From positions 806,001-870,000 of the forward strand of contig NZ_SJKD01000002.1 in NCBI RefSeq assembly GCF_004331485.1: a DNA stretch of 64,000 nucleotides, written 5' to 3'. This stretch comes from Kribbella capetownensis. Its GTDB lineage: Bacteria; Actinomycetota; Actinomycetes; Propionibacteriales; Kribbellaceae. Both the position numbers and the translations under genes were made by a program. The notes beneath the pieces were generated by a model. It was given only the letters and a program-made list of their open reading frames with translations, did not search any database and was not told the origin of the DNA. This document shows positions 8,219 through 16,894 of this stretch, piece by piece (positions within the stretch are counted from its first letter, which is position 1; each line of letters starts with the position of its first letter).

Positions 8219-9996
8219 CCGGGGTCGTCGACTCGCTGTGGGTGTATCCGGTCAAGGGTGCCGCAGGCGTGTCAGTCGATGAGGTCGACGTACTGCCCGG
8301 CACGGGCGCGCTCCACGATCGTTCGGTTGCGATCGCGCGTGGTGATCAGCCAGTGGGGCCTCGGACGCCGTGGCGGCTGCGATCCGCCTTCAAGCAGGTC
8401 GCGCGCGACGCCGACATGACGCAGGTGACGGTGACCATGCCGGCGCCTGGCGTGGTCGAGCTCCGTCACAGGGCTCACCTAGCTGGGCCGTCAGTGCGCT
8501 CGGACCAGGCTCAGCCGGACCAAGAGGCAGTACTGCGTCAGTGGTTCGGAGAACCCGGGCTGCGACTCGTGCACGGCGATGCGGCAGCGCTGTGGGACGT
8601 CGCGGACGCCGAGCTGTCCGTGATCAATCTGGCTACGATCCGCGCGCTCGAGCAGCTCACCGGCACCACGCTCGACATCCGCCGATTCCGTGCCAACGTG
8701 TACGTCGACGGTCTGCCGGCCTTCGCCGAACTGTCGTGGGTGGGCCGGCGGATCCGGCTCGGCGACTGCGAGGTCGAAGTGATCCGGCCGATCGCTCGCT
8801 GCCGCGCGACCTCGGCGAACCCGGGGACCGGGGAGCGGGACCTGGAGTTCCCATCCCTGCTCACCCGCACCATCGGTCTCCCACACCTGGGCGTCTACGC
8901 ACGCCTGGCCGGACCCGCGCGGCTTCACGTCGGTTCGACTGTCGTCGTCGGTGACCGCCCTGATCCCGTTCCGCTCGGCGACAGGTTGCGGGAACGTCGT
9001 GAGGTCATGCATCCCTGGCCGCGGGAGGCCGAGGTGCTCGAGACGGTTCGTGAGGACGACCGGACGATCAGCGTGTGGCTCCGCGACCCCTACCGTCAGC
9101 CGGTGTTCGCCGGTCAGCACATCCGGGTGCACCTGCCGACAGCGAATGCTGCGCTGACCTGGCGTGCCTACAGCGTCTCCGGCCGGCGCGATGATCGGAT
9201 CCGGATCACAGTGCGACTGCGCGGCGCGGTCTCGGAAAGCCTTGCGTTGTTGGCCTCTGGAGACCGCCTGCTCATCTCAGGACCGTTCGGGGTCCCTACG
9301 CTCTCCCGAGAACCTCGACCGCTGTACCTGGTGAGCGCCGGTATCGGCATCACTCCCATGGCTGCGGCGCTGCAGCAGTTGGTGGCGGTCGCGGACGGTC
9401 GCCCGGTCTCCGTGCTGCACGTCGACGCGAGCAAGGAAAGCGCGACGCTGTGGCCCGAGGTGGTCGAGCTCGCTCGACTGTCCGGTGCGACGGCCACGCT
9501 CTTCGAGACGCGGCGCGCCGCACGACGTCCCACCAAGCGCGACATTCTCGACAGTCTCGCCGGCGACCGCGACGCCGAGGCTCTGGTGTGCGGTTCGACC
9601 GACTTCGTGGCCATGGTGTCCGATGCCCTCCGGTCGGCGGGAGTGGACGCGGATCGCATCCATTCCGATCCGTTCCTCTCGCCTGCGACGGAAGTGCCCG
9701 TCCGACGACCCGCACCGGGGTCCGGCCCGCACCCGGTGACCTACCTTCCCGACGGCACGGCCGCGACCTGGACCGATGCCGACGGCACCCTTCTCGAACT
9801 CGCCGAGAACCATGGGGTTCCCGTGCTCTCCGCCTGCCGGTCCGGCGCCTGCGGCACCTGCACGCTCGACCTCGTCCACGGCGAAGTCTCGTACCTGGTC
9901 GATCCCGCCCTCCCGCCGGGATCGCGGGCGGTGCTGGCCTGTTCCGCGGTGCCCACCGGGCCCGTCGTACTGCGGCTGCCCAGGCCACCCGAATAG
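8215..9996 (+). CDS. MOSC domain - flavin reductase - [2Fe-2S] ferredoxin fusion protein
   Basis: A 593-residue three-module protein starting at a GTG that overlaps the previous stop (GTGA). Residues 1-250 form an N-terminal beta-barrel plus MOSC domain with the conserved Cys in IARCRATSANPGTGERD, the likely sulfur or molybdenum-cofactor ligand. Residues about 265-500 are a ferredoxin-NADP-reductase-type FAD/NAD domain (WRAYSVSG flavin motif, YLVSAGIGITPMAAAL nucleotide motif). Residues about 515-593 are a plant-type ferredoxin with Cys ligands in CRSGACGTC plus a later Cys in VLACS. It resembles YcbX- and mARC-like Mo-dependent N-reductive systems joined to their electron donors in one chain. 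In this operon it may reduce or oxygenate a pathway intermediate; the substrate is unknown. Confidence 0.85.
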   Translation: MTGVVDSLWVYPVKGAAGVSVDEVDVLPGTGALHDRSVAIARGDQPVGPRTPWRLRSAFKQVARDADMTQVTVTMPAPGVVELRHRAHLAGPSVRSDQAQPDQEAVLRQWFGEPGLRLVHGDAAALWDVADAELSVINLATIRALEQLTGTTLDIRRFRANVYVDGLPAFAELSWVGRRIRLGDCEVEVIRPIARCRATSANPGTGERDLEFPSLLTRTIGLPHLGVYARLAGPARLHVGSTVVVGDRPDPVPLGDRLRERREVMHPWPREAEVLETVREDDRTISVWLRDPYRQPVFAGQHIRVHLPTANAALTWRAYSVSGRRDDRIRITVRLRGAVSESLALLASGDRLLISGPFGVPTLSREPRPLYLVSAGIGITPMAAALQQLVAVADGRPVSVLHVDASKESATLWPEVVELARLSGATATLFETRRAARRPTKRDILDSLAGDRDAEALVCGSTDFVAMVSDALRSAGVDADRIHSDPFLSPATEVPVRRPAPGSGPHPVTYLPDGTAATWTDADGTLLELAENHGVPVLSACRSGACGTCTLDLVHGEVSYLVDPALPPGSRAVLACSAVPTGPVVLRLPRPPE

Positions 9997-9999
9997 GAG

Positions 10000-10764
10000 T
10001 CAGTCGGTGACGATGGCGCCGCCGGTGTACGGACGGCTCAGGCGGGTGAGGACATCGTGGTAGGCGTCCATGAACGCGGTACGGACGTTGTTCCGTTCGA
10101 GGGCTGCAACGCCGCGGACCGTGGATTCGCCCGGTGTGCCGACCTCACGGCGTACGGCGAGGGTGTCGCCGTCGCGTTTGATCAGCAGCTCGGCCGTGCC
10201 TGCCATGGTCTCGAGGAACATGGATTTCGCGCTCTTGAGGTCGAGGCCGTGGCACACCGCGGCGTCGATCGCGGCCTCGGCCAGGACGGCGATGTAGGCG
10301 GGCATGACCCCGGCCGTTGCCGTGGCCAGGTCCATCTGGCGCTCCGGAAGTACGACGACCGTCCCGAGCCGGGAGAGGAGCTCGACCGCGGGCTCGCCGC
10401 CTGCGGCCACGGCAACCACGCCTCTGCGGACCTCGACCGGCGTATTGGGCATCGTCCGTACGACGGTGGCACCGGGATAGGCGGCTTGGAGCTCGGCGAC
10501 GGTGGTCGGGCCCATCATCGAGATCACCATCTTCCCCGTGGCGTCGACACCCTTCGCGATCTCGGCCAGCTGGTCGGGACGATGGCCGAGGAAGATGGTT
10601 TCGGAGCGCTTGAACAGGTCGGCGTTGGTGGGCATCACCTCTCCACCCAACTCGGCCACAAGTGCCGCCGCCCGTCCGGAGCCGGCGTCGGTCGCGTAGA
10701 CCGGCTCACCGAGTCCGCGCGCGATTGCAGTGGCCATGTTTCCTGCGCCAACGAAGCCGATCAT
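10000..10764 (-). CDS. Pyrroline-5-carboxylate reductase-like NAD(P)-dependent oxidoreductase
   Basis: A 254-residue protein with an N-terminal Rossmann motif (GFVGAGNMATAIARGL) and the C-terminal all-helical dimerisation domain of P5C reductases, including the GESTVRGVAALE segment that matches the family signature. The family reduces cyclic imines such as pyrroline-5-carboxylate to proline with NAD(P)H. It is slightly shorter than housekeeping ProC and lies beside the catabolic operon, so it may be a paralogue acting on another imino acid. Its stop lies 3 bp from the end of the convergent fusion gene, and it diverges from the PPOX gene across 182 bp in which no clear promoter was identified. 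Confidence 0.8.
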   Translation of the reverse strand: MIGFVGAGNMATAIARGLGEPVYATDAGSGRAAALVAELGGEVMPTNADLFKRSETIFLGHRPDQLAEIAKGVDATGKMVISMMGPTTVAELQAAYPGATVVRTMPNTPVEVRRGVVAVAAGGEPAVELLSRLGTVVVLPERQMDLATATAGVMPAYIAVLAEAAIDAAVCHGLDLKSAKSMFLETMAGTAELLIKRDGDTLAVRREVGTPGESTVRGVAALERNNVRTAFMDAYHDVLTRLSRPYTGGAIVTD

Positions 10765-10946
10765 GAGGATCCTCTGTCAGGTGGGGACGAACGGTCATCT
10801 GAACCGTAGAGCGGTCGAGCTGTTCGTACTTGCGTCGCACGTCGGACCCGTGCCGCGGGTTTTGCATCACCTGTCGTTAGCAATCGCGGGCCGGGCTGCC
10901 GAGGATCGGTGCAAGGAACGTTGTGCCGGCAGGAAGGCCGCTGAGA

Positions 10947-11636
10947 ATGCCGAGTAGAGGTGCGACCGACAAGTCGACAGGGCCCGCGAGTCCGCGGGTC
11001 CGGGTCCGGCGTCGACCCGCCCGAGCCTCGTACGACCTCGACAAGGTCCACGAGATCCTGGACGAGTCCCTCATGTGTCACGTCGGCTTCGTCGTCGACG
11101 ACCAGCCGTACGTGTTGCCCACCCTGCACGTCCGGGTCGGCGATTCGCTGCTGATCCACGGCTCCCGCCGGAACCGGATGTTCAACCTGATCACCGACGG
11201 CGCGCCCGTCTGCGTCGAAGCCACGGTTCTCGACGGACTGGCGATGGGCCGCTCCGTGCTGCAGAACTCGGTGAACTATCGCTCGGTCGTCGTCCTGGGC
11301 ACGGGTACGGCGATCGAGGATCCCGAGGCCAAGCTGGAACGCATGCTGGCCCTCGTCGAGAAGTGCATCCCGGGCCGGTTGCCGGACCTGCGACCGCTGA
11401 CGGATGCCGAGCTCGGCAGCGCGCTGCTGGTGTCCATTCCGCTCGACGAGTGCTCCGTCAAGGTGCGCACCGGCGACGGGGACGACGCGGCCGCGGACCG
11501 AGCCCTACCTGTCTGGGCCGGCGAGCTCCCGTTGCGGGTGACCCCTGGTGAGCCGGTCCCGGATGAGCACGTGCCGGCCGGTACGGCGGTCCCCGAGTAT
11601 CTGCGGTTGTGGGGCCAGGGCAGAACGGGAGTGTGA
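10947..11636 (+). CDS. Pyridoxamine 5'-phosphate oxidase family (FMN-binding) protein
   Basis: A 229-residue split-barrel flavin-binding protein of the PPOX/NimA-like group (SLMCHVGFVVDDQPYVLPT, then LLIHGSRRNRMFNLI). These proteins bind FMN or F420; the family ranges from flavin reductases to heme-handling and stress proteins, and true PdxH residues are not evident, so pyridoxal synthesis is not implied. The ATG at 10947 is chosen, with a purine-rich AGGAAGG upstream; an in-frame GTG at 10923 would add 8 residues. The first 35 residues are basic and Pro/Arg-rich and probably disordered. It is followed 29 bp later by a PucR-type regulator. Confidence 0.75.
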   Translation: MPSRGATDKSTGPASPRVRVRRRPARASYDLDKVHEILDESLMCHVGFVVDDQPYVLPTLHVRVGDSLLIHGSRRNRMFNLITDGAPVCVEATVLDGLAMGRSVLQNSVNYRSVVVLGTGTAIEDPEAKLERMLALVEKCIPGRLPDLRPLTDAELGSALLVSIPLDECSVKVRTGDGDDAAADRALPVWAGELPLRVTPGEPVPDEHVPAGTAVPEYLRLWGQGRTGV

Positions 11637-11665
11637 CTCCGGCCTTCGGACGCTATCGTCGGGGG

Positions 11666-12892
11666 ATGACGTCAGAGCTCCAACGGTTGGTTGATGCTCT
11701 CGGCCACAAGATCCAGCGCAACGTGACTGTTGACGATGCGTGGATGCGTCAGCTGGCCTTCTCTTCGCACGAGTACGGCCCGGTCGACCAGCTCCGCCAG
11801 CAGTCGATCTTCCAGCAGCACGACGTACGTCCGGAGGTCCTGGCCTGGACGCAGGCCGCCGGAGCGCGGACCGCGGTGGAACCGTTCCGGCCGCCGATCG
11901 ATGCCCGGATCGGTTGCATTCATCAACGATTGGTGGTCCCGATCCGGTGGCAGGGCGCACTGGTCGGGTACATCTGGATCGTCGAGGGGGAGAACGAGCT
12001 CACCGCCGAAGAGCTCAGGACCGTCTCCCAGACGACCGAGACGCTCGCGGCCGCCCTGCATCGAGACCAGCTGGCAGAGGAGTTCAGCAAGAGCAGGGTT
12101 CGCGATCTTTCCCATGAGCTGATTCTGGCCGGCGACCTGGCCGCTCGCCGGCACGCCGCCGCCGACCTCGTCGACGGCGACTACTTCGTCGCATCCGAGC
12201 CGGTGTGCGTCGTGGTGGTGACGCTGTCCGCAGACGGTCGCGGGCTGTCCGAGAACGAGCGCGACGTACTCGGTGGATGGCTCGATCGTGCGGGACGTCG
12301 GCTGAGCGATCGTCGTCACATCTGCCTGGTCCGGCGAGATCACGGTCTGCTTCTGCTCTCCGACAAGGACCCCATGTTCGGCGGCACGGAGAAGGTCGCG
12401 CTGGTGCGGGACCTGCTGTCGAGCATCCTGGCGGATCTGCCCGGCAGTGATCCGTACGCCGGCATCGGCAGCGTGGCCGGCGATCTGACCGATGCGCACA
12501 GCTCGTACGAGACGGCACAACGAGCAGCCCGGGTGGCTCGCGTCATGGCCGGCGCGGACCGCGTGATGTCCCACGAAGAGCTCGGCGTCTACGGACTGCT
12601 GACCAGGATCCCGGGTCGCGAGCTCGACGAGACCTGCGTGCCACCCGGCCTGCTCCAGCTGATCGGATCAGGTCCGAAGGGCGCCCAACTGGTCGACACG
12701 CTCGAGGCGTTCCTGGAGAACGCGGGTGACGTCCAGGCGACGGCGGAGCAACTGTTCGTGCATCGCACCACGCTGTACTACCGGCTCCAGCGGATCGAAG
12801 AACTGACCGGCGCGCACCTGTCCAACGGGGAGGACCGCCTCGTGTACCACCTGGGTCTGAAGATCGCCCGGTTGATCGGGCTCAGGCGTTAG
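11666..12892 (+). CDS. PucR/CdaR family transcriptional regulator
   Basis: A 408-residue regulator. Residues about 20-160 look like a GAF-type sensor, residues about 185-320 are the GGDEF-like central region of the CdaR family, and the C-terminal 70 residues carry the PucR-type helix-turn-helix (AEQLFVHRTTLYYRLQRIEELTGAHL). Proteins of this family act as activators of purine, sugar-diacid or amino-acid catabolism genes. By position the likely targets are the flanking PPOX gene or the ornithine cyclodeaminase/oxidase genes that start 110 bp downstream. No binding site could be recognised. Confidence 0.85.
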   Translation: MTSELQRLVDALGHKIQRNVTVDDAWMRQLAFSSHEYGPVDQLRQQSIFQQHDVRPEVLAWTQAAGARTAVEPFRPPIDARIGCIHQRLVVPIRWQGALVGYIWIVEGENELTAEELRTVSQTTETLAAALHRDQLAEEFSKSRVRDLSHELILAGDLAARRHAAADLVDGDYFVASEPVCVVVVTLSADGRGLSENERDVLGGWLDRAGRRLSDRRHICLVRRDHGLLLLSDKDPMFGGTEKVALVRDLLSSILADLPGSDPYAGIGSVAGDLTDAHSSYETAQRAARVARVMAGADRVMSHEELGVYGLLTRIPGRELDETCVPPGLLQLIGSGPKGAQLVDTLEAFLENAGDVQATAEQLFVHRTTLYYRLQRIEELTGAHLSNGEDRLVYHLGLKIARLIGLRR

Positions 12893-13002
12893 CTACAGGA
12901 GAAGGAGAGCGGGCTGCCGCTTTCCGACGACGGGAGAATGCCCGCCGCCCGACCATCCCCCTAGCGTGAACGCGTGACGCGATTCGGGATGGAGACGCCG
13001 GG

Positions 13003-13977
13003 ATGCTGGTGCTGACTGCGACGGACGTACGGGCGGCGTTCCCGATGGGCGACGCGGTGGAGTTGATGCGCTCGGCGATGGCCGCGCATGGCAGGGGAGA
13101 GGTGTTCCAGCCTCCTCGCGTCGTGCTGGACCCGCCGGCGTTCGATGGGTCCGTCTGGCTCAAGCCGGCCGCTGTCGAGGGAGGCGTCGGGCTGAAGGTG
13201 CTGACGATCGTTCCAGGGAACCAGCAGCGTGGCCTGGAGGTGATCCAGGCGTTCGTGGCCCTGCTCGATCCCGTGACCGGCGTACTGCTGGCGCTGCTCG
13301 AGGGCGGAGTGGTGACCGAGCTTCGGACGGCCGCGACCTCAGGCGCTGCCACCGGTCTGCTGGCCAATCCGGACGCAGGTGATCTCGCCATCATCGGCGC
13401 CGGAGTACAGGCTCGGAGCCACCTGCTGGCGATGGCCGAGGTTCGCAAACTCCGGCGCGTCCGTGTGTGGAACCGGACCGGACAACGAGCGCTCGAGTTC
13501 GTTCGATGGGCCGAGGCTCGCGGCTTCGAGGTCGAGGTCTGCGAGAGCGTGCAGTCCGCCGTGGACGGAGCGGACCTGGTCTGTACCGTCACGTCCTCGA
13601 CGGAACCCTTGATCGACGGAGACTGGATCTCCCCAGGCACCCACCTCAACGCGGTCGGCGCCTTCCACCGGGAGGGTCGCGAACTCTGCACGAACCTGGT
13701 GCAGAAGGCTGACGTCTTCGCCGTCGACAGCCGCGAAGGCGCCTTCGCCAACGCCGGCGACATGCTGATACCACTCGACGAGGGAGCGTTCGCCGACTCG
13801 TTCGATCCACCCGAGGTCGGTGAGTTGCTCGTCGGCGCGCGGGCCGGGCGGACACGACCGGACCAGATCACCGTGTTCGAGTCCTTGGGACTGGCGATCC
13901 AAGACGTCGCCGCTGCAGCGTCGATCGTCGCGCTTGCGCAGCGTGAGGGCATCGGCGTCGTGATCGACTTTCCCTGA
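13003..13977 (+). CDS. Ornithine cyclodeaminase / mu-crystallin family protein
   Basis: A 324-residue NAD(P)-dependent enzyme of the OCD/mu-crystallin family. The substrate-binding Lys region is WLKPAAVEGGVGLKVLTI, the conserved Arg is in VVTELRTAATSG, and the nucleotide-binding motif is AIIGAGVQARSHL (near residue 128). Members include ornithine cyclodeaminase, ketimine reductase, pyrroline-2-carboxylate reductase and alanine dehydrogenase, which cannot be separated by eye. The next gene, 12 bp downstream, encodes an FAD amino-acid oxidase/dehydrogenase-like protein. A pair that oxidises an amino acid to a cyclic imine and reduces or deaminates the imine would fit, but this is inference. Confidence 0.82.
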   Translation: MLVLTATDVRAAFPMGDAVELMRSAMAAHGRGEVFQPPRVVLDPPAFDGSVWLKPAAVEGGVGLKVLTIVPGNQQRGLEVIQAFVALLDPVTGVLLALLEGGVVTELRTAATSGAATGLLANPDAGDLAIIGAGVQARSHLLAMAEVRKLRRVRVWNRTGQRALEFVRWAEARGFEVEVCESVQSAVDGADLVCTVTSSTEPLIDGDWISPGTHLNAVGAFHREGRELCTNLVQKADVFAVDSREGAFANAGDMLIPLDEGAFADSFDPPEVGELLVGARAGRTRPDQITVFESLGLAIQDVAAAASIVALAQREGIGVVIDFP

Positions 13978-13989
13978 CAGGAGCCGGTC

Positions 13990-15234
13990 GTGACCAAAGA
14001 AGTCACCGTTGTCGGGGGAGGGGCCATCGGTCTCGCCAGCGCCTACTACCTGGCCCAAGCGGGTGCGGCGGTGCGTGTAGTCGAAGCCCGTCGCGTCGGC
14101 AGCGGAGCCTCGTGGGGCAACAGCGGCTGGATCGCTCCCTCATTCGCCGCGCCGATCCCTGCCAAGGGCCTGCTGGGCTACACGTTGAGGTCCCTGACGG
14201 ATCCCGCATCGCCGATCTACTTCGCCCTGCGAGCAGATGCCGACTTCACCCGGTGGGCATGGAGGTTCTGGCGCCACTGCAACGACAGCGCCTTCCAGCG
14301 CGGAATGCGGGCTACGGCACGGTTGGGTGAGAACACCCACGCCCTGTACGCCGAACTCGCCGCCGGCGGAATCGACTTCGGCATCCAGCGTGCGGGGATC
14401 CTGATGGTGGCCCGTCAGGCCGAGGCGCTGGCAGGTGATCTCGACCGGCTGAGGATCCTGTCGGCGTACGGCTATCCGTTGCCCGAGGCAATCTTGACCG
14501 GGGACGATTTGCACAAGGCCGAGCCGGTGCTGTCCGACGAGGTGACCGCGGGATTCCTGATCGAAGGCGAGGCGCATGTCGACCCGGCGCGGATCAGTCG
14601 TGGATTCGCGGACGCCCTCGACGCCGAGATCCTCGAGGGCACCGAGGTCGCCGGAATCGACCACCGCAACGGGCGAGCGACTGCGCTGCGAACGTCCTCG
14701 GGGCGCTTCGAGGTCGAGAACGTCGTACTCGCCGCCGGAGCCTGGACCGAACCCCTCGCGCGGATGCTCGGCGTGAAGCTGCTGATGCAGGCCGGCAAGG
14801 GGTACAGCTTCTCCATCCGTCCCCGGATCCAGCCACGCAGGCCGATCCATTTCGGGGAATCGAAGGTGGTGGTCACGCCGCTGTCCGACGGCAAGGCGCG
14901 TGTCTCCGGGACGATGGAGCTGAGCGGCCTCAACCTGCGTCTCGACGAACGCCGCATCCGCGCCATCAAGGCTGGGGCGCGCAGGTATCTGGCGGACTGG
15001 CCCGGCGACACCGTCGAGGACGAGTGGGTCGGGATGAGACCGCTGGCCGCTGACGGCCTGCCGATCCTGGGACGCGTACCCGGGTTCGAGAACGTCTATC
15101 TGGCGACAGGCCACTCGATGTCAGGCATCACCTTGGCCCCGGCGACCGGTCTGTACATGTCCGAGCTGATCATGACCGGCCACACACCAGGCGTGCTGAA
15201 GCCTTTCGATCCGGGACGCGTCATGCGCCGCTGA
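13990..15234 (+). CDS. FAD-dependent D-amino-acid dehydrogenase-like oxidoreductase (DAO family)
   Basis: A 414-residue flavoprotein starting at a GTG with CAGGAG about 8 nt upstream. The N-terminal dinucleotide-binding motif is VVGGGAIGLASAYYLAQAG, followed by the FAD segment SGASWGNSGWI typical of DadA-type enzymes. The C-terminal flavin contact is NVYLATGHSMSGITLAPATG. DadA-like enzymes oxidise D-amino acids or imino acids to 2-oxo or imino acids and reduce the quinone pool. It is co-directional with the ornithine cyclodeaminase family gene (12 bp) and upstream of a disulfide oxidoreductase-type flavoprotein, suggesting one transcription unit. Confidence 0.85.
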   Translation: MTKEVTVVGGGAIGLASAYYLAQAGAAVRVVEARRVGSGASWGNSGWIAPSFAAPIPAKGLLGYTLRSLTDPASPIYFALRADADFTRWAWRFWRHCNDSAFQRGMRATARLGENTHALYAELAAGGIDFGIQRAGILMVARQAEALAGDLDRLRILSAYGYPLPEAILTGDDLHKAEPVLSDEVTAGFLIEGEAHVDPARISRGFADALDAEILEGTEVAGIDHRNGRATALRTSSGRFEVENVVLAAGAWTEPLARMLGVKLLMQAGKGYSFSIRPRIQPRRPIHFGESKVVVTPLSDGKARVSGTMELSGLNLRLDERRIRAIKAGARRYLADWPGDTVEDEWVGMRPLAADGLPILGRVPGFENVYLATGHSMSGITLAPATGLYMSELIMTGHTPGVLKPFDPGRVMRR

Positions 15235-15296
15235 AACAGGCGAGGTGATTGTGCTCCACTGGGATGGTTACCGGGCCCAGTAGAGGAGAGAGCGCA

Positions 15297-16679
15297 ATGG
15301 CCGACGCGCACTACGACGCGATCGTGATCGGGACCAGCCAGGGCGGCCGGTTCCTCCCCGTCGAGCTGGCGAAGGCGGGCCAGAAGGTGGCGCTGGTCGA
15401 GCGAGGTCTACTCGGCGGGGTGTGCGTCAACACCGGATGCACCCCCACCAAGACGATGGTCGCCAGCGCGCGCCTCGCCTACCAGGCCCGCCGCGGCGCG
15501 GAGTACGGCGTACGCACGGGTCCGGTCTCGGTGGACCTGGCCGTGGTGCGCGAGCGCAAGCGCGCGATGGTGGCCGGCGCGCGGGACAACTACGCCGGCC
15601 GGCTGGCGCTGGACGGGCTCGAGCTGATCGAAGGCGAGGCGCACTTCACCGGGCCGAAGACGGTTGAGATCGCGTTGACGAACGGCGGGACACGGGAGAT
15701 CAGTGCGCCGGTGATCATCATCGACGCGGGCACCAGGCCCAAGCCGCTGGCGATCGCCGGCGACGTTCCGGTCCTCGATTCGACCTCGATCATGGAGTTG
15801 GACGAGCTGCCGGAGCACCTGGTCGTGCTCGGCGGAGGCTACATCGGCCTGGAGTTCGGCCAGATGTTCCGCCGGTTCGGCAGCGAGGTCACGATCGTCC
15901 AAAGTGCCGCGCGGGTGATGATGGCCGAAGACGACGACGTGTCTGACGAGGTCGTCACGATCCTGCGCGATGACGGGATCACCGTGCTGACCTCCGCGAC
16001 GCCGGTCCGGGTCGAGCCGGCCGGCGGCGGCCGGGTGCGGCTGGCCGTTCGCACCGACGACGGTGAGGAACAGATCGAAGGGTCGCACCTGCTGGCGGCC
16101 ATCGGCCGCGTCCCGAACACCGAAGCGCTCGCTCCGGAGGCGGCCGGCATCCGCCTCGACGAGCGTGGCTTCATCGAGGTCGACGAGTACCTCGAAACCA
16201 GTGTCCCCGGCGTCTACGCGATGGGGGACATCAAGGGCGGGCCGGCCTTCACCCACCTGTCCAACGACGACTACCGCATCCTGCACGCCATCCTGATCGA
16301 TCACGAGAAGCGGAGTACGCGGGACCGGATCGTCCCGTACGCGGTGTTCATCGACCCGCAGCTCGGCCGCGCCGGCCTGACCGAGCGCGCGGCCAGGGCA
16401 CAAGGACGCGCCATCCGGGTGGCGAAGCTCCCGATGAGCGCGGTGATCCGGGCCCTCGAGATCGGCGAGACGCGCGGCTTCATGAAGGTCGTCGTCGACG
16501 CGGACACCGGGCAGATCCTCGGCTGCGCGGTCATCGGCAGTGAAGGCGGCGAGATCATGACGATGATCCAGATCGCCATGCTGGGCAAGCTCACCCACAC
16601 CGCGATGGCTGACGCGATCTTCACCCACCCGCTGCTGGCCGAAGGCCTCAACAGCCTCTTCGCGATGTTCGACGCCTGA
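15297..16679 (+). CDS. Pyridine nucleotide-disulfide oxidoreductase (MerA/Lpd-like)
   Basis: A 460-residue class I flavoprotein disulfide reductase. The redox-active pair is Cys43/Cys48 in GGVCVNTGCTPTK; the NAD(P)-binding motif is VVLGGGYIGLEFGQMF (near residue 178); FAD binding recurs in YAMGDIKGGPAFTHL; and the C-terminal dimerisation domain ends with ITHPLLAEGLNSLF-like residues. The first Gly-rich loop is GTSQGG, where GxGxxG is usual. It is not the housekeeping E3, which is at 44127-45515, and it lacks an N-terminal metal-binding domain, so mercuric reductase activity should not be assumed. The start ATG at 15297 has GAGGAGAGA upstream. Confidence 0.85.
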   Translation: MADAHYDAIVIGTSQGGRFLPVELAKAGQKVALVERGLLGGVCVNTGCTPTKTMVASARLAYQARRGAEYGVRTGPVSVDLAVVRERKRAMVAGARDNYAGRLALDGLELIEGEAHFTGPKTVEIALTNGGTREISAPVIIIDAGTRPKPLAIAGDVPVLDSTSIMELDELPEHLVVLGGGYIGLEFGQMFRRFGSEVTIVQSAARVMMAEDDDVSDEVVTILRDDGITVLTSATPVRVEPAGGGRVRLAVRTDDGEEQIEGSHLLAAIGRVPNTEALAPEAAGIRLDERGFIEVDEYLETSVPGVYAMGDIKGGPAFTHLSNDDYRILHAILIDHEKRSTRDRIVPYAVFIDPQLGRAGLTERAARAQGRAIRVAKLPMSAVIRALEIGETRGFMKVVVDADTGQILGCAVIGSEGGEIMTMIQIAMLGKLTHTAMADAIFTHPLLAEGLNSLFAMFDA

Positions 16680-16690
16680 GACAACGCAAA

Positions 16691-16715
16691 GCCCACCCGG
16701 GTCTGCCGGGTGGGC
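16691..16715. terminator. Bidirectional intrinsic terminator, originally serving glnA as well
   Basis: A perfect 10-bp stem (GCCCACCCGG at 16691-16700 pairing with 16706-16715) closes a 5-nt loop 12 bp after the flavoprotein stop codon. Read leftward on the minus strand it is followed by TTTGCGTTGT, a partial T-tract. The 3' end of glnA, duplicated at 16741-16766, would have lain 25 bp upstream of it on the minus strand before the element inserted, so it was probably also the glnA terminator. Confidence 0.8.
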
Positions 16716-16740
16716 CTTGTGCCGCCGTTCTGGGACGAAC

Positions 16741-16766
16741 TCAGACGTCGTAGTACAGCTCGAACT
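16741..16766. repeat. Left attachment-site repeat (copy of glnA 3' end)
   Basis: These 26 bp match 25 of 26 positions of the glnA 3' end at 21133-21158; the only mismatch is C16756 versus G21148. Read on the minus strand it encodes the last glnA residues FELYYDV and the stop. No other part of glnA is present here, which is the footprint expected of site-specific integration into the 3' end of the gene. The 16716-16894 stretch next to it holds no gene that I can support. Confidence 0.85.
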
Positions 16767-16894
16767 GTTGCCACAAGGTTGGCTGTTGTTGACTGTTATT
16801 GGCAATGTGCCGCTGACCTGCGCACTAGCCATTGGTGGTCGTTGGGTGAGGTTGGCTTCATACGGCTGTCTGACGGAACACGGACGGAACAGAA

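Noticed and set aside
10000..10764. Housekeeping proC
   Set aside because: The family match is clear, but the protein is short for ProC and lies in a catabolic setting, so the gene symbol is withheld.
15297..16679. Mercuric reductase
   Set aside because: It has the MerA-like redox Cys pair but lacks a heavy-metal-binding N-terminal domain and any mer neighbours.
16716..16894. tRNA gene as the integration target of the element
   Set aside because: No cloverleaf or T-loop sequence was found at either end; the repeat is the glnA 3' end instead.
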